Below are positions 40,171-54,390 of a stretch of DNA of 64,000 nt, piece by piece (within the stretch, counting starts at the first letter, position 1; every line of letters starts with the position of its first letter). Under the pieces are notes generated by a model. The model did no database searches. It saw nothing but the letters and a program-made list of their open reading frames with translations, and was not told where the DNA came from. The position numbers and the translations under genes were made by a program. This DNA is from Coriaria nepalensis (lineage: Eukaryota; Streptophyta; Magnoliopsida; Cucurbitales; Coriariaceae): the NCBI GenBank assembly GCA_027186245.1, contig CP114482.1:23765209-23829208 (forward strand). Direction: 5' to 3'.

Positions 40171-41542
40171 AATTTGAAGGCTAAACAATGGGTAATTTAG
40201 TTGAATAGATCGATCGCAAGTTATGCACAAAAGCCTCATTTAAAGAGCGAAAATAGAATTCGTTCGTATTGCTTTCAAATGATTTGATGACCATAAGAGA
40301 CTCGATGACATGATTTTGAGGCTAAAAAGATGCATAGTTGCCTTCAATGGTTGAATTGGAAGTTCTGAACGAAAGTCGTGTTTCAAGTGCGAAAAAATAG
40401 AATTCTTTCGACTTACTTTTAATTGATTTAATGACTAGAGAAGACTTAATGACATGATTTTAAGGCTAAACAAACGCATAATTACCTTCAATAGATCAAT
40501 TGCATGTTTTGCACAAAAGTTGTGTTTGAAATGCGAAAATAGAATTTGTTTGAATTGATTTCGTATGATTTATTGACTAAAAGTGACTCAAAGACAAGAT
40601 TTTAAGGCTATACAGATGTATAGTTGCCTTCAAAAGATCCATTGCAAATTATGCACGAAAGTCGTGGTTGAAGTGCGAAAATATATTTCGTTCGAATTGC
40701 TTTGAAGTGATTTAATTACTAGAAGAGATTCAATGACATGATTTCAAGGCTAAACAATGGGTAATTTACTTGAAGAGATCAATCGCAAGTTATGCGCAAC
40801 AGTCTCATTGAAAGAGCGAAAATAGAATTCGTTCGAATTGCTTTCAAATGATTTGATGACAACAAGAGACTCAATGACATGATTGCAAGGCTAAAAAGAT
40901 GCATAGTTGCCTTCAACGTTTGAATTAGAAGTTCTTAATGAAAGTCATGTTCGAAGTGTGAAAAAATAGAATTCTTTCGACTTACTTTTAGTTGATTTAA
41001 TGACTAGAGAAGACTAAATGACACGATTTTAAGGCTAAACAAACGCATAATTACCTTCAATAGATCAATTGCCTGTTTTGCACAAAAGTTGTGTTTGAAA
41101 TGCGAAAATAAAATTTGTTTGAATTGATTTCGTATGATTTATTGACTAAAAGTGACTCAAAGACAAGATTTTAAGGCTATACAAATGTATAGTTGCCTTC
41201 AAAAGATCCATTGCAAATTATGCACGAAAGTCGTGGTTGAAGTGCGAAAATAGATTTCGTTCGAATTACTTTGAAGTGATTTAATTACTAGAAGAGACTC
41301 AATGACATGATTTCAAGGCTAAACAATGGGTAATTTACTTGAAGAGATCAATCGCAAGTTATGGACAAAAGTCTCGTTTAAAGAGCCAAAATAGAATTCT
41401 TTCGAATTGCTTTCAAATGATTTGATGACCACAAGCGACTCGATGACATGATTTTGAGGCTAAAAAGATGCATAGTTGCCTTCAATGGTTGAATTGGAAG
41501 TTCTGAACGAAAGTCGTGTTTCAAGTGCGAAAAAATAGAATT

Positions 41543-41683
41543 CTTTCGACTTACTTTTAATTGATTTAATGACTAGAGAAGACTCAATGACATGATTTTA
41601 AGGCTAAACAATGAGTAATTTAGTTGAATAGATCGATCGCAAGTTATGCGCAACAGTCTCGTTTAACGAGCGAATATAGAATT
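41543..41683 (+). repeat. D/B hybrid monomer 8
   Basis: Same switch, 3,130 bp after hybrid 7. It corresponds to hybrid 2 at the 15,793-bp offset and shares TTTAACGAGCG with it. Confidence 0.85.
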
Positions 41684-42396
41684 CGTTCGAATTGCTTTCA
41701 AATGATTTGATGACAACAAGAGACTTAATGACATGATTGCAAGGCTAAAAAGATGCATAGTTGCCTTCAGTGTTTGAATTAGAAGTTCTTAATGAAAGTC
41801 ATGTTCGAAGTGCGAAAAAATAGAATTCTTTCGACTTACTTTTAGTTGATTTAATGACTAGAGAAGACTAAATGACACAATTTTAAGGCTAAACAAACGC
41901 ATAATTACCTTCAATAGATCAATTGCCTGTTTTGCACAAAAGTTGTGTTTGAAATGCGAAAATAGAATTTGTTTGATTTGATTTCGTATGATTTATTGAC
42001 TAAAAGTGACTCAATGACATGATTTTAAGGCTATACAAATGCATAGTTGCCTTCAAAATATCCACTGCAAATTATGCACGAAAGTCGTGGTTGAAGTGCA
42101 AAAATAGATTTCATTCGAATTGCTTTGAAGTGATTTAATTACTAGAAGAGACTCAATGACATGATTTCAAGGCTAAACAATGGGTAATTTACTTGAATAG
42201 ATCAATCGCAAGTTATGCACAAAAGTCTCATTTAAAGAGCGAAAATAGAATTCGTTCGTATTGCTTTCAAATGATTTGATGACCACAAGAGACTCAATGT
42301 CATGATTTTGAGGCTAAAAAGATGCATAGTTGCCTTCAATGGTTGAATTGGAAGTTCTGAACGAAAGTCGTGTTTCAAGTGCGAAAAAATAGAATT

Positions 42397-42537
42397 CTTT
42401 CGACTTACTTTTAATTGATTTAATGACTAGAGAAGACTCAATGACATGATTTTAAGGCTAAACAATGAGTAATTTAGTTGAATAGATCGATCGCAAGTTA
42501 TGCGCAACAGTCTCGTTTAACGAGCGAATATAGAATT
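42397..42537 (+). repeat. D/B hybrid monomer 9
   Basis: Same switch, 854 bp after hybrid 8, so two hexamers lie directly side by side with no tetramer between them. It corresponds to hybrid 4 at the 12,236-bp offset. Confidence 0.85.
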
Positions 42538-44957
42538 CGTTCGAATTGCTTTCAAATGATTTGATGACAACAAGAGACTCAATGACATGATTGCAAGGCT
42601 AAAAAGATGCATAGTTGCCTTCAGTGTTTGAATTAGAAGTTCTTAATGAAAGTCATGTTCGAAGTGCGAAAAAATAGAATTCTTTCGACTTACTTTTAGT
42701 TGATTTAATGACTAGAGAAGACTAAATGACACAATTTTAAGGCTAAACAAACGCATAATTACCTTCAATAGATCAATTGCCTGTTTTGCACAAAAGTTGT
42801 GTTTGAAATGCGAAAATAGAATTTGTTTGATTTGATTTCGTATGATTTATTGACTAAAAGTGACTCAATGACATGATTTTAAGGCTATACAAATGCATTG
42901 TTGCCTTCAAAATATCCACTGCAAATTATGCACGAAAGTCGTGGTTGAAGTGCAAAAATAGATTTCATTCGAATTGCTTTGAAGTGATTTAATTACTAGA
43001 AGAGACTCAATGACATGATTTCAAGGCTAAACAATGGGTAATTTACTTGAATAGATCAATCGCAAGTTATGCACAAAAGTCTCATTTAAAGAGCGAAAAT
43101 AGAATTCGTTCGTATTGCTTTCAAATGATTTGATGACCACAAGAGGCTCAATGACATGATTTTGAGGCTAAAAAGATGCATAGTTGCCTTCAATGGTTGA
43201 ATTGGAAGTTCTGAACGAAAGTCGTGTTTGAAGTGCGAAAAAATTGAATTCTTTCGACTCACTTTTAATTAATTTAATGACTAGAGAAGACTCAGTGACA
43301 GGATTTTACGGCTAAACAAACGCATGATTGCCTTCAATAGATCAATCGCATGTTTTGCACAAAAGTCGTGTTTGAAATGCGAAAATAGAGTTCGTTTGAA
43401 TTGATTTCAAATGATTTATTGACTAAAAGTGACTCAATGACATGATTTTAAGGCTATACAATTGCATAGTTGCCTTCAAAAGATCAATTGCAAATTATGC
43501 ACTAAAGTCGTGGTTGAAGTGCGAAAATAGATTTCGTTCGAATTGCTTTGCAGTGATTTAATTACTAGAAGAGATTCAATGACATGATTTCAAGGCTAAA
43601 CAATGGGTAATTTAGTTGAATAGATCGATCGCAAGTTATGCGCAACAGTCTCGTTTAAAGAGCGAATATAGAATTCGTTCGAATTGCTTTCAAATGATTT
43701 GATGACTACAAGAGACTCGATGACATGATTTTGAGGCTAAAAAGATGCATAGTTGCCTTCAATGGTTGAATTGGAAGTTCTGAACGAAAGTCGTGTTTGA
43801 AGTGCGAAAAAATAGAATTCTTTCGACTTACTTTTAATTGATTTAATGACTAGAGAAGACTTAATGACATGATTTTAAGGCTAAACAAACGCATAATTAC
43901 CTTCAATAGATCAATTGCATGTTTTGCACAAAAGTTGTGTTTGAAATGCGAAAATAGAATTTGTTTGAATTGATTTCGTATGATTTATTGACTAAAAGTG
44001 ACTCAAAGACAAGATTTTAAGGCTATACAGATGTATAGTTGCCTTCAAAAGATCCATTGCAAATTATGCACGAAAGTCGTGGTTGAAGTGCGAAAATATA
44101 TTTCGTTCGAATTGCTTTGAAGTGATTTAATTACTAGAAGAGATTCAATGACATGATTTCAAGGCTAAACAATGGGTAATTTACTTGAAGAGATCAATCG
44201 CAAGTTATGCGCAACAGTCTCGTTGAAAGAGCGAAAATAGAATTCGTTCGAATTGCTTTCAAATGATTTGATGACAACAAGAGACTCAATGACATGATTG
44301 CAAGGCTAAAAAGATGCATAGTTGCCTTCAACGTTTGAATTAGAAGTTCTTAATGAAAGTCATGTTCGAAGTGTGAAAAAATAGAATTCTTTCGACTTAC
44401 TTTTAGTTGATTTAATGACTACAGAAGACTAAATGACACGATTTTAAGGCTAAACAAACGCATAATTACCTTTAATAGATCAATTGCCTGTTTGGCACAA
44501 AAGTTGTGTTTGAAATGCGAAAATAAAATTTGTTTGAATTGATTTCGTATGATTTATTGACTAAAGGTGACTCAAAGACAAGATTTTAAGGCTATACAAA
44601 TGTATAGTTGCCTTCAAAAGATCCATTGCAAATTATGCACGAAAGTCGTGGTTGAAGTGCGAAAATAGATTTCGTTCGAATTTCTTTGAAGTGATTTAAT
44701 TAGTAGAATAGACTCAATGACATGATTTCAAGGCTAAACAATGGGTAATTTACTTGAAGAGATCAATCGCAAGTTATGGACAAAAGTCTCGTTTAAAGAG
44801 CCAAAATAGAATTCTTTCGAATTGCTTTCAAATGATTTGATGACCACAAGCGACTCGACGACATGATTTTGAGGCTAAAAAGATGCATAGTTGCCTTCAA
44901 TGGTTGAATTGGAAGTTCTGAACGAAAGTCGTGTTTCAAGTGCGAAAAAATAGAATT

Positions 44958-45098
44958 CTTTCGACTTACTTTTAATTGATTTAATGACTAGAGAAGACTC
45001 AATGACATGATTTTAAGGCTAAACAATGAGTAATTTAGTTGAATAGATCGATCGCAAGTTATGCGCAACAGTCTCGTTTAAAGAGCGAATATAGAATT
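44958..45098 (+). repeat. D/B hybrid monomer 10
   Basis: Same switch, 2,561 bp after hybrid 9, matching hybrid 5 at the 12,236-bp offset, with the shared GAATTTGTTCG change at its end. It sits about 340 bp inside the 9,958-bp duplicated unit. Confidence 0.85.
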
Positions 45099-48000
45099 TG
45101 TTCGAATTGCTTTCAAATGATTTGATGACAACAAGAGACTCAATGACATGATTGCAAGGCTAAAAAGATGCATAGTTGCCTTCAGTGTTTGAATTAGAAG
45201 TTCTTAATGAAAGTCATGTTCGAAGTGCGAAAAAATAGAATTCTTTCGACTTACTTTTAGTTGATTTAATGACTAGAGAAGACTAAATGACACAATTTTA
45301 AGGCTAAACAAACGCATAATTACCTTCAATAGATCAATTGCCTGTTTTGCACAAAAGTTGTCTTTGAAATGCGAAAATAGAATTTGTTTGATTTGATTTC
45401 GTATGATTTATTGACTAAAAGTGACTCAATGACATGATTTTAAGGCTATACAAATGCATAGTTGCCTTCAAAATATCCACTGCAAATTATGCACGAAAGT
45501 CGTGGTTGAAGTGCAAAAATAGATTTCATTCGAATTGCTTTGAAGTGATTTAATTACTAGAAGAGACTCAATGACATGATTTCAAGGCTAAACAATGGGT
45601 AATTTACTTGAATAGATCAATCGCAAGTTATGCACAAAAGTCTCATTTAAAGAGCGAAAATAGAATTCGTTCGTATTGCTTTCAAATGATTTGATGACCA
45701 CAAGAGACTCAATGACATGATTTTGAGGCTAAAAAGATGCATAGTTGCCTTCAATGGTTGAATTGGAAGTTCTGAACGAAAGTCGTGTTTGAAGTGCGAA
45801 AAAATTGAATTCTTTCGACTCACTTTTAATTAATTTAATGACTAGAGAAGACTCAGTGACAGGATTTTAAGGCTAAACAAACGCATGATTGCCTTCAATA
45901 GATCAATTGCATGTTTTGCACAAAAGTCGTGTTTGAAATGCGAAAATAGAGTTCGTTTGAATTGATTTCAAATGATTTATTGACTAAAAGTGACTCAATG
46001 ACATGATTTTAAGGCTATACAATTGCATAGTTGCCTTCCAAAGATCAATTGCAAATTATGCACTAAAGTCGTGGTTGAAGTGCGAAAATAGATTTCGTTC
46101 GAATTGCTTTGCAGTGATTTAATTACTAGAAGAGATTCAATGACATGATTTCAAGGCTAAACAATGGGTAATTTAGTTGAATAGATCGATCGCAAGTTAT
46201 GCGCAACAGTCTCGTTTAAAGAGCGAATATAGAATTCGTTCGAATTGCTTTCAAATGATTTGATGACTACAAGAGACTCGATGACATGATTTTGAGGCTA
46301 AAAAGATGCATAGTTGCCTTCAATGGTTGAATTGGAAGTTCTGAACAAAAGTCGTGTTTGAAGTGCGAAAAAATAGAATTCTTTCGACTTACTTTTAACT
46401 GATTTAATGACTAGAGAAGACTTAATGACATGATTCTAAGGCTAAACAAACGCATAATTACCTTCAATAGATCAATTGCATGTTTTGCACAAAAGTTGTG
46501 TTTGAAATGCGAAAATAGAATTTGTTTGAATTGATTTCGTATGATTTATTGACTAAAAGTGACTCAAAGACAAGATTTTAAGGCTATACAGATGTATAGT
46601 TGCCTTCAAAACATCCATTGCAAATTATGCACGAAAGTCGTGGTTGAAGTGCGAAAATAGATTCCGTTCGAATTGCTTTGCAGTGATTTAATTACTAGAA
46701 GAGACTCAATGACATGATTTCAAGGCTAAACAATGGGTAATTTACTTGAAAAGATCAATCGCAAGTTATGCACAAAAGTCTCGTTTAAAGAGCGAAAATA
46801 GAATTCGTTCGAATTGCTTTCAAATGATTTGATGAGTACAAGAGACTCAATGATATGATTGCAAGGCTAAAAAGATACATAGTTGCCTTCAATGGTTGAA
46901 TTGGAAGTTCTGAACAAAAGTCGTGTTTGAAGTGCGAAAAAATCGAATTCTTTCGACTTACTTTTAATTGATTTAATGACTAGAGAAGACTCAATGACAT
47001 GATTTTAAGGCTAAAAAAACACATTATTACCTTCAATATATCAATTGCATGTTTTGCACAAAAGTTGTGTTTGAAATGCGAAAATAAAATTTGTTTGAAT
47101 TGATTTCGTATGATTTATTGACTAAAAGTGACTCAAAGACAAGATTTTAAGGCTATACAAATGTATAGTTGCCTTCAAAAAATCCATTGCAAATTATGCA
47201 CGAAAGTCGTGGTTGAAGTGCGAAAATAGATTTCGTTCGAATTTCTTTGAAGTGATTTAATTACTAGAAGAGACTCAATGACATGATTTCAAGGCTAAAC
47301 AATCGGTAATTTACTTGAAGAGATCAATTGCAAGTTATGGACAAAAGTCTCGTTTAAAGAGCCAAAATAGAATTCTTTCGAATTGCTTCCAAATGATTTG
47401 ATGACCACAAGAGACTCGATGACATGATTTTGAGGCTAAAAAGATGCATAGTTGCCTTCAATTGTTGAATTGGAAGTTCTGAACGAAAGTCGTGTTTCAA
47501 GTGCGAAAAAATAGAATTCTTTCGACTTACTTTTAATTGATTTAATGACTTGAGAAGACTCAATGACATGATTTTAACGCTAAACAAATGCATGATTACC
47601 TTCAATAGATCAATTGAATGTTTTGCACAAAAGTTGTGTTTGAAATGCGAAAATAAAATTTGTTTGAATTGATTTCGTATGATTTATTGACTAAAAGTGA
47701 CTCAAAGACAAGATTTTAAGGCTATACAAATGTATAGTTGCCTTCAAAAGATCCATTGCAAATTATGCACGAAAGTCCTGGTTGAAGTGCGAAAATAGAT
47801 TTCGTTCGAATTGCTTTGCAGTGATTTAATTACTAGAAGAGATTCAATGACATGATTTCAAGGCTAAACAATGGGTAATTTAGTTGAATAGATCGATCGC
47901 AAGTTATGCGCAACAGTCTCGTTTAAAGGGCGAATATAGAATTCGTTCGAATTGCTTTCAAATGATTTGATGACTACAAGAGACTCGATGACATGATTTT

Positions 48001-51000
48001 GAGGCTAAAAAGATGCATAGTTGCCTTCAATGGTTGAATTTGAAGTTCTGAACGAAAGTCGTGTTTGAAGTGCGAAAAAATAGAATTCTTTCGACTTACT
48101 TTTAATTGATTTAATGACTATAGAAGACTCAATGACATGATTTTAAGGCTAAACAAACGCATAATTACCTTCAATAGATCAATTGCATGTTTTGTCCAAA
48201 AGTTGTGTTTGAAATGCGAAAATAGAATTTGGTTGAATTGATTTCGTATGATTTATTGACTAAAAGTGACTCAAAGACAAGATTTTAAGGCTATACAGAT
48301 GTATAGTTGCCTTCAAAAGATCCATTGCAAATTATGCACGAAAGTCGTGGTTGAAGTGCGAAAATAGATTTCGTTCGAATTGCTTCGCAGTGATTTAATT
48401 ACTAGAAGAGACTCAATGACATGATTTCAAGGCTAAACAATGGGTAATTTACTTGAAAAGATCAATCGCAAGTTATGCACAAATGTCTCGTTTAGAGAGC
48501 GAAAATAGAATTCGTTCGAATTGCTTCCAAATGATTTGATGACTAGAAGAGACTCAATGACATGATTTTAAGGTTAAAAAGATGCATAGTTGCCTTCAAT
48601 GGTTGAATTGGAAGTTCTGAACGAAAGTCGTGTTTAAAGTGCGAAAAAATAGATTTCTTTCGACTTACTTCCAATTGATTTAATGACTACAGAAGACTCA
48701 ATAACATGATTTTATGGCTAAACAAACGCATAATTGCCTTCAATAGATCAATTGCATGTTTTGCACAAAAGTTGTGTTTGAAATGCGAAAATAAAATTTG
48801 TTTGAATTGATTTCGTATGATTTATTGACTAAAAGTGACTCAAAGACAAGATTTTAAGGCTATACAAATGTATAGTTGCCTTCAAAAGATCCATTGCAAA
48901 TTATGCACGAAAGTCGTGGTTGAAGTGCGAAAATATATTTCGTTCGAATTGCTTTGCAGTGATTTAATTACTACAAGAGACTCAATGACATGATTTCAAG
49001 GCTAAACAATGGGTAATTTACTTGAAAAGATCAATCGCAAGTTATGCACAAAAGTCTCGTTTAGAGAGCGAAAATAGAATTCGTGCGAATTGCTTTCAAA
49101 TGATTTGATGACCACAAGAGACTCAATGACATGATTTTGAGGCTAAAAAGATGCATAGTTGCCTTCAATGGTTGAATTGGAAGTTCTGAACGAAAGTCGT
49201 GTTTGAAGTGCGAAAAAATAGAATTCTTTCGACTCACTTTTAATTAATTTAATGACTAGAGAAGACTCAGTGACATGATTTTAAGGCTAAACAAACGCAT
49301 AATTGCCTTCCATAGATCAATTGCATGTTTTGCACAAAAGTCGTGTTTGAAATGCGAAAATAGAGTTCGTTTGAATTGATTTCAAATGATTTATTGACTA
49401 AAAGTGACTCAATGACATGATTTTAAGGCTATACAATTGTATAGTTGCCTTCAAAAGATCCATTGCAAATTATGCACGAAAGTCCTGGTTGAAGTGCGAA
49501 AATAGATTTCGTTCGAATTGCTTTGCAGTGATTTAATTACTAGAAGAGATTCAATGACATGATTTCAAGGCTAAACAATGGGTAATTTAGTTGAATAGAT
49601 CGATCGCAAGTTATGCGCAACAGTCTCGTTTAAAGAGCGAATATAGAATTCGTTCGAATTGCTTTCAAATGATTTGATGACTAGAAGAGACTCGATGACA
49701 TGATTTTGAGGCTAAAAAGATGCATAGTTGCCTTCAATGGTTGAATTTGAAGTTCTGAACAAAAGTCGTGTTTGAAGTGCGAAAAAATAGAATTCTTTCG
49801 ACTTACTTTTAATTGATTTAATGACTAGAGAAGACTCAATGACATGATTTTAAGGCTAAACAAACGCATAATTACCTTCAATAGATCAATTGCATGTTTT
49901 GCACAAAGGTTGTGTTTGAAATGCGAAAATAGAATTTGTTTGAATTGATTTCGTATGATTTATTGACTAAAAGTGACTCAAAGACAAGATTTTAAGGCTA
50001 TACAGATGTATAGTTGCCTTCAAAAGATACATTGTAAATTATGCACGAAAGTCGTGGTTGAAGTGCGAAAATAGATTTCGTTCGAATTGCTTCGCAGTGA
50101 TTTAATTACTAGAAGAGACTCAATGACATGATTTCAAGGCTAAACAATGGGTAATTTACTTGAAAAGATCAATCGCAAGTTATGCACAAAAGTCTCGTTT
50201 AGAGAGCGAAAATAGAATTCGTTCGAATTGCTTCCAAATGATTTGATGACTAGAAGAGACTCAATGACATGATTTTAAGGTTAAAAAGATGCATAGTTGC
50301 CTTCAATGGTTGAATTGGAAGTTCTGAACGAAAGTCGTGTTTAAAGTGTGAAAAAATAGATTTCTTTCGACTTACTTCCAATTGATTTAATGACTACAGA
50401 AGACTCAATAACATGATTTTATGGCTAAACAAACGCATAATTGCCTTCAATAGATCAATTGCATGTTTTGCACAAAAGTTGTGTTTGAAATGCGAAAATA
50501 AAATTTGTTTGAATTGATTTCGTATGATTTATTGACTAAAAGTGACTCAAAGACAAGATTTTAAGGCTATACAAATGTATAGTTGCCTTCAAAAGATCCA
50601 TTGCAAATTACGCACGAAAGTCGTGGTTGAAGTGCGAAAATATATTTCGTTCGAATTGCTTTGAAGTGATTTAATTACTAGAAGAGACTGAATGACATGA
50701 TTTCAAGGCTAAACTATGGGTAATTTACTTGAAGAGATCAATCGCAAGTTATGCACAAAAGTCTCGTTTAAAGAGCGAAAATAGAATTCGTTCGAATTGC
50801 TTTCAAATGATTTGATGAGTACAAGAGACTCGATGACATGATTTTGAGGCTAAAAAGATACATAGTTGCCTTCAATGGTTGAATTGGAAGTTCTGAATAA
50901 AAGTCATGTTTGAAGTGCGAAAAAATAGAATTCTTTCGACTTACTTTTAATTGATTTAATGACTATAGAAGACTTAATGACATGATTTGAAGGCTAAACA

Positions 51001-51149
51001 AACGCATAATTACCTTCAATAGATCAATTGCATGTTTTGCACAAAAGGTGTGTTTGAAATGCGAAAATAGAATTTGTTTGAATTGATTTCGTATGATTTA
51101 TTGAATAAAAGTGACTCAATGACATGATTTTAAGGCTATACAGATGCAT

Positions 51150-51710
51150 AGTTGCCTTCAAAAGATCCATTCCAAATTATGCACGAAAGTCCTGGTTGAA
51201 GTGCGAAAATAGATTTCGTTCGAATTGCTTTGAAGTGATTTAATTACTAGAAGAGACTCAATGACATGATTTCACGGCTAAACAATGGGTAATTTACTTG
51301 AATAGATTAATCGCAAGTTATGCACAAAAGTCTCGTTTAGAGAGCCAAAATAGAATTCGTTCGAATTACTTCCAAATGATTTGATGACCACAAGAGACTC
51401 GATGACATGATTTTGAGGCTAAAAAGATGCATAGTTGCCTTCAATGGTTGAATTGGAAGTTCTGAACGAAAGTCGTGTTTGAAGTGCGAAAAAATAGAAT
51501 TCTTTCGACTTACTTTTAATTGATTTAATGACTAGAGAAGACTCAATGACATGATTTTAAGGCTAAACAAACGCATAATTACCTTCAATAGATCAATTCC
51601 ATGTTTTGCACAAAAGTTGTGTTTGAAATGCGAAAATAGAATTTGTTTGAATTGATTTCGTATGATTTATTGACTAAAAGTGACTCAAAGACAAGATTTT
51701 AAGGCTATAC
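51150..51710 (+). repeat. Internal duplication, offset 1,138 bp, copy 1
   Basis: About 560 bp (one tetramer) matching 52,288-52,848, two tetramers downstream. Shared rare variants: CCATTCCAAATTATG, GTCCTGGTTG, TTTCACGGCTAAAC, AATAGATTAATCGC, TTTAGAGAGCC, GAATTACTTCC and CAATTCCATG. The pair itself is doubled by the 9,958-bp duplication (61,108-61,668 and 62,246-62,806). Confidence 0.7.
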
Positions 51711-52287
51711 AGACGTATAGTTGCCTTCAAAAGATCCTTTGCAAATTATGCACGAAAGTCGTGGTTGAAGTGCGAAAATATATTTCATTCGAATTGCTTT
51801 GAAGTGATTTAATTACTAGAAGAGACTCAATGACATGATTTCAAGGCTAAACAATGGGTAATTTCCTTAAAGAGATCAATCGCAAGTTATGCACAAAAGT
51901 CTCGTTTAAAGAGCGAAAATAGAATTCGTTCGAATTGCTTTCAAATGATTTGATGAGTACAAGAGACTCAATGACATAATTGCAAGGTTAAAAAGATGCA
52001 TAGTTGCCTTCAATGGTTGAATTTGAAGTTCTGAACAAAAGTCGTGTTTGAAGTGCGAAAAAATAGAAGTCTTTCGACTTACTTTTAATTGATTTCATGA
52101 CTAGAGAAGGCTCAATGACATGATTTTAAGGCTAAACAAACGCATAATTGCCTTCAATAGATCAATTGCATGTTTTGCACAAAAGTTGTGTTTGAAATGC
52201 GAAAATAGAATTTGTTTGAATTGATTTCGTATGATTTATTGACTAAAAGTGACTCAATGACATGATTTTAAGGCTATACAAATGTAT

Positions 52288-52848
52288 AGTTGCCTTCAAA
52301 AGATCCATTCCAAATTATGCACGAAAGTCCTGGTTGAAGTGCGAAAATAGATTTCGTTCGAATTGCTTTGAAGTGATTTAATTACTAGAAGAGACTCAAT
52401 GACATGATTTCACGGCTAAACAATGGGTAATTTACTTGAATAGATTAATCGCAAGTTATGCACAAAAGTCTCGTTTAGAGAGCCAAAATAGAATTCGTTC
52501 GAATTACTTCCAAATGATTTGATGACCACAAGAGACTCGATGACATGATTTTGAGGCTAAAAAGATGCATAGTTGCCTTCAATGGTTGAATTGGAAGTTC
52601 TGAACGAAAGTCGTGTTTGAAGTGCGAAAAAATAGAATTCTTTCGACTTACTTTTAATTGATTTAATGACTAGAGAAGACTCAATGACATGATTTTAAGG
52701 CTAAACAAACGCATAATTACCTTCAATAGATCAATTCCATGTTTTGCACAAAAGTTGTGTTTGAAATGCGAAAATAGAATTTGTTTGAATTGATTTCGTA
52801 TGATTTATTGACTAAAAGTGACTCAAAGACAAGATTTTAAGGCTATAC
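52288..52848 (+). repeat. Internal duplication, offset 1,138 bp, copy 2
   Basis: Second copy of 51,150-51,710 with the same chain of rare variants. The tetramer between the copies is of another subtype (CAATTGCAAGG, AATAGAAGTC), so a two-tetramer unit was copied. Confidence 0.7.
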
Positions 52849-53339
52849 AAATGTATAGTTGCCTTCAACAGATCCATTGCAAATTATACACGAAAGTCGT
52901 GGTTGAAGTGCGAAAATATATTTCGTTCGAATTGCTTTGAAGTGATTTAATTACGAGAAGAGACTCAATGACATGATTTCGAGGCTAAACAATGGGTAAT
53001 TTACTTGAATAGATCAATCGCAAGTTATGCACAAAAGTCTCGTTTAAAGAGCCAAAATAGAATTCGTTCGAATTGCTTTCAAATGATTTGATGACCACAA
53101 GAGACTCGATGACATGATTTTGAGGCTAAAAAGATGCATAGTTGCCTTCAATGGTTGAATTTGAAGTTCTGAACAAAAGTCGTGTTTGAAGTGCGAAAAA
53201 ATAGAATTCTTTCGACTTACTTTTAATTGATTTCATGACTAGAGAAGGCTCAATGACATGATTTTAAGGCTAAACAAACGCATAATTGCCTTCAATAGAT
53301 CAATTGCATGTTTTGCACAAAAGTTGTGTTTTGAATGCG

Positions 53340-54390
53340 AAAATAAAATTTGTTTGAATTGATTTCGTATGATTTATTGACTAAAAGTGACTCAAAGACA
53401 AGATTTTAAGGCTATACAAATGTATAGTTGCCTTCAAAAGATCCATTGCAAATTATGCACGAAAGTCGTGGTTGAAGTGTGAAAATATATTTCGTTCGAA
53501 TTGCTTTGAAGTGATTTAATTACTAGAAGAGACTCAATGACATGATTTCGAGGCTAAACAATGGGTAATTTACTTGAATAGATCAATCGCAAGTTATGCA
53601 CAAAAGTCTCGTTTAAAGAGCGAAAATAGAATTCGTTCGAATTCCTTTCAAATGATTTGATGACCACAAGAGACTCGATGACATGATTTTGAGGCTAAAA
53701 AGATGCATAGTTGCCTTCAATGGTTGAATTGGAGTTTCTGAATGAAAGTCGTGTTTCAAGTGCGAAAAAATAGAATTCTTTCGACTTACTTTTAATTGAT
53801 TTAATGACTAGAGAAGACTCAATGACATGATTTTAAGGGTAAACAAACGCATAATTACCTTCAATAGATCAATTGCATGTTTTGCACAAAAGTTGTGTTT
53901 GAAATGCGAAAATAAAATTTGTTTGAATTGATTTCGTATGATTTATTGACTAAAAGTGACTCAAAGACAAGATTTTAAGGCTATACAAATGTATAGTTGC
54001 CTTCAAAAGATCCATTGCAAATTATGCACGAAAGTCGTGGTTGAAGTGCGAAAATATATTTCGTTCGAATTGCTTTGAAGTGATTTAATTACTAGAAGAG
54101 ACTCAATGACATGATTTCGAGGCTAAACAATGGGTAATTTACTTGAATAGATCAATCGCAAGTTATGCACAAAAGTCTCGTTTAAAGAGCGAAAATAGAA
54201 TTCGTTCGAATTCCTTTCAAATGATTCGATGACTAGAAGAGACTCAATGACATGATTTTGAGGCTAAAAAGATGCATAGTTGCCTTCAATGGTTGAATTG
54301 GAGTTTCTGAATGAAAGTCGTGTTTCAAGTGCGAAAAAATAGAATTCTTTCGACTTACTTTTAATTGATTTAATGACTAGAGAAGACTCA
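53340..54390 (+). repeat. Adjacent tetramer doublet, 569-bp offset
   Basis: Two neighbouring tetramers share TTTCGAGGCTAAAC, GAATTCCTTTCAAATG and GGAGTTTCTGAATG exactly 569 bp apart (for example near 53,731 and 54,300). They differ in the C pre-core segment, GATTTGATGACCACAAG in the first and GATTCGATGACTAGAAG in the second. This is a single-unit tandem duplication just before the 9,958-bp junction. Confidence 0.65.

Larger units (their letters stand above)
37338..42368 (+). repeat. Dispersed segmental duplication, offset 15,793 bp, copy 2
   Basis: Second copy of 21,545-26,575 with scattered substitutions, for example GATGGCAACAAGAGACTGAATG near 37,733 and the A subtype at 40,544 that matches copies 1 and 3 of the 3,130-bp block rather than the patched A of copy 2. 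Its end overlaps the start of the 12,236-bp-offset duplication. Confidence 0.7.
42112..46516 (+). repeat. Dispersed segmental duplication, offset 12,236 bp, copy 2
   Basis: Second copy of 29,876-34,280, with the same rare variants in order and some private ones (TTTGGCACAAAAG near 44,492, ATTAGTAGAATAG near 44,698, TGATTCTAAGG near 46,434). After 46,516 it lacks one tetramer that copy 1 has at about 34,281-34,850. Its right part lies inside the 9,958-bp unit. Confidence 0.75.

Noticed and set aside
47354..47605. 83-residue minus-strand open frame, with an identical one at 57,312-57,563
   Set aside because: It is the reverse translation of the satellite: the motif FSLKIMSLS recurs every 47-48 residues because monomers are 141-144 bp. 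The two are identical because they sit at the same place in the 9,958-bp duplication. No ribosome-site, promoter or codon signal.
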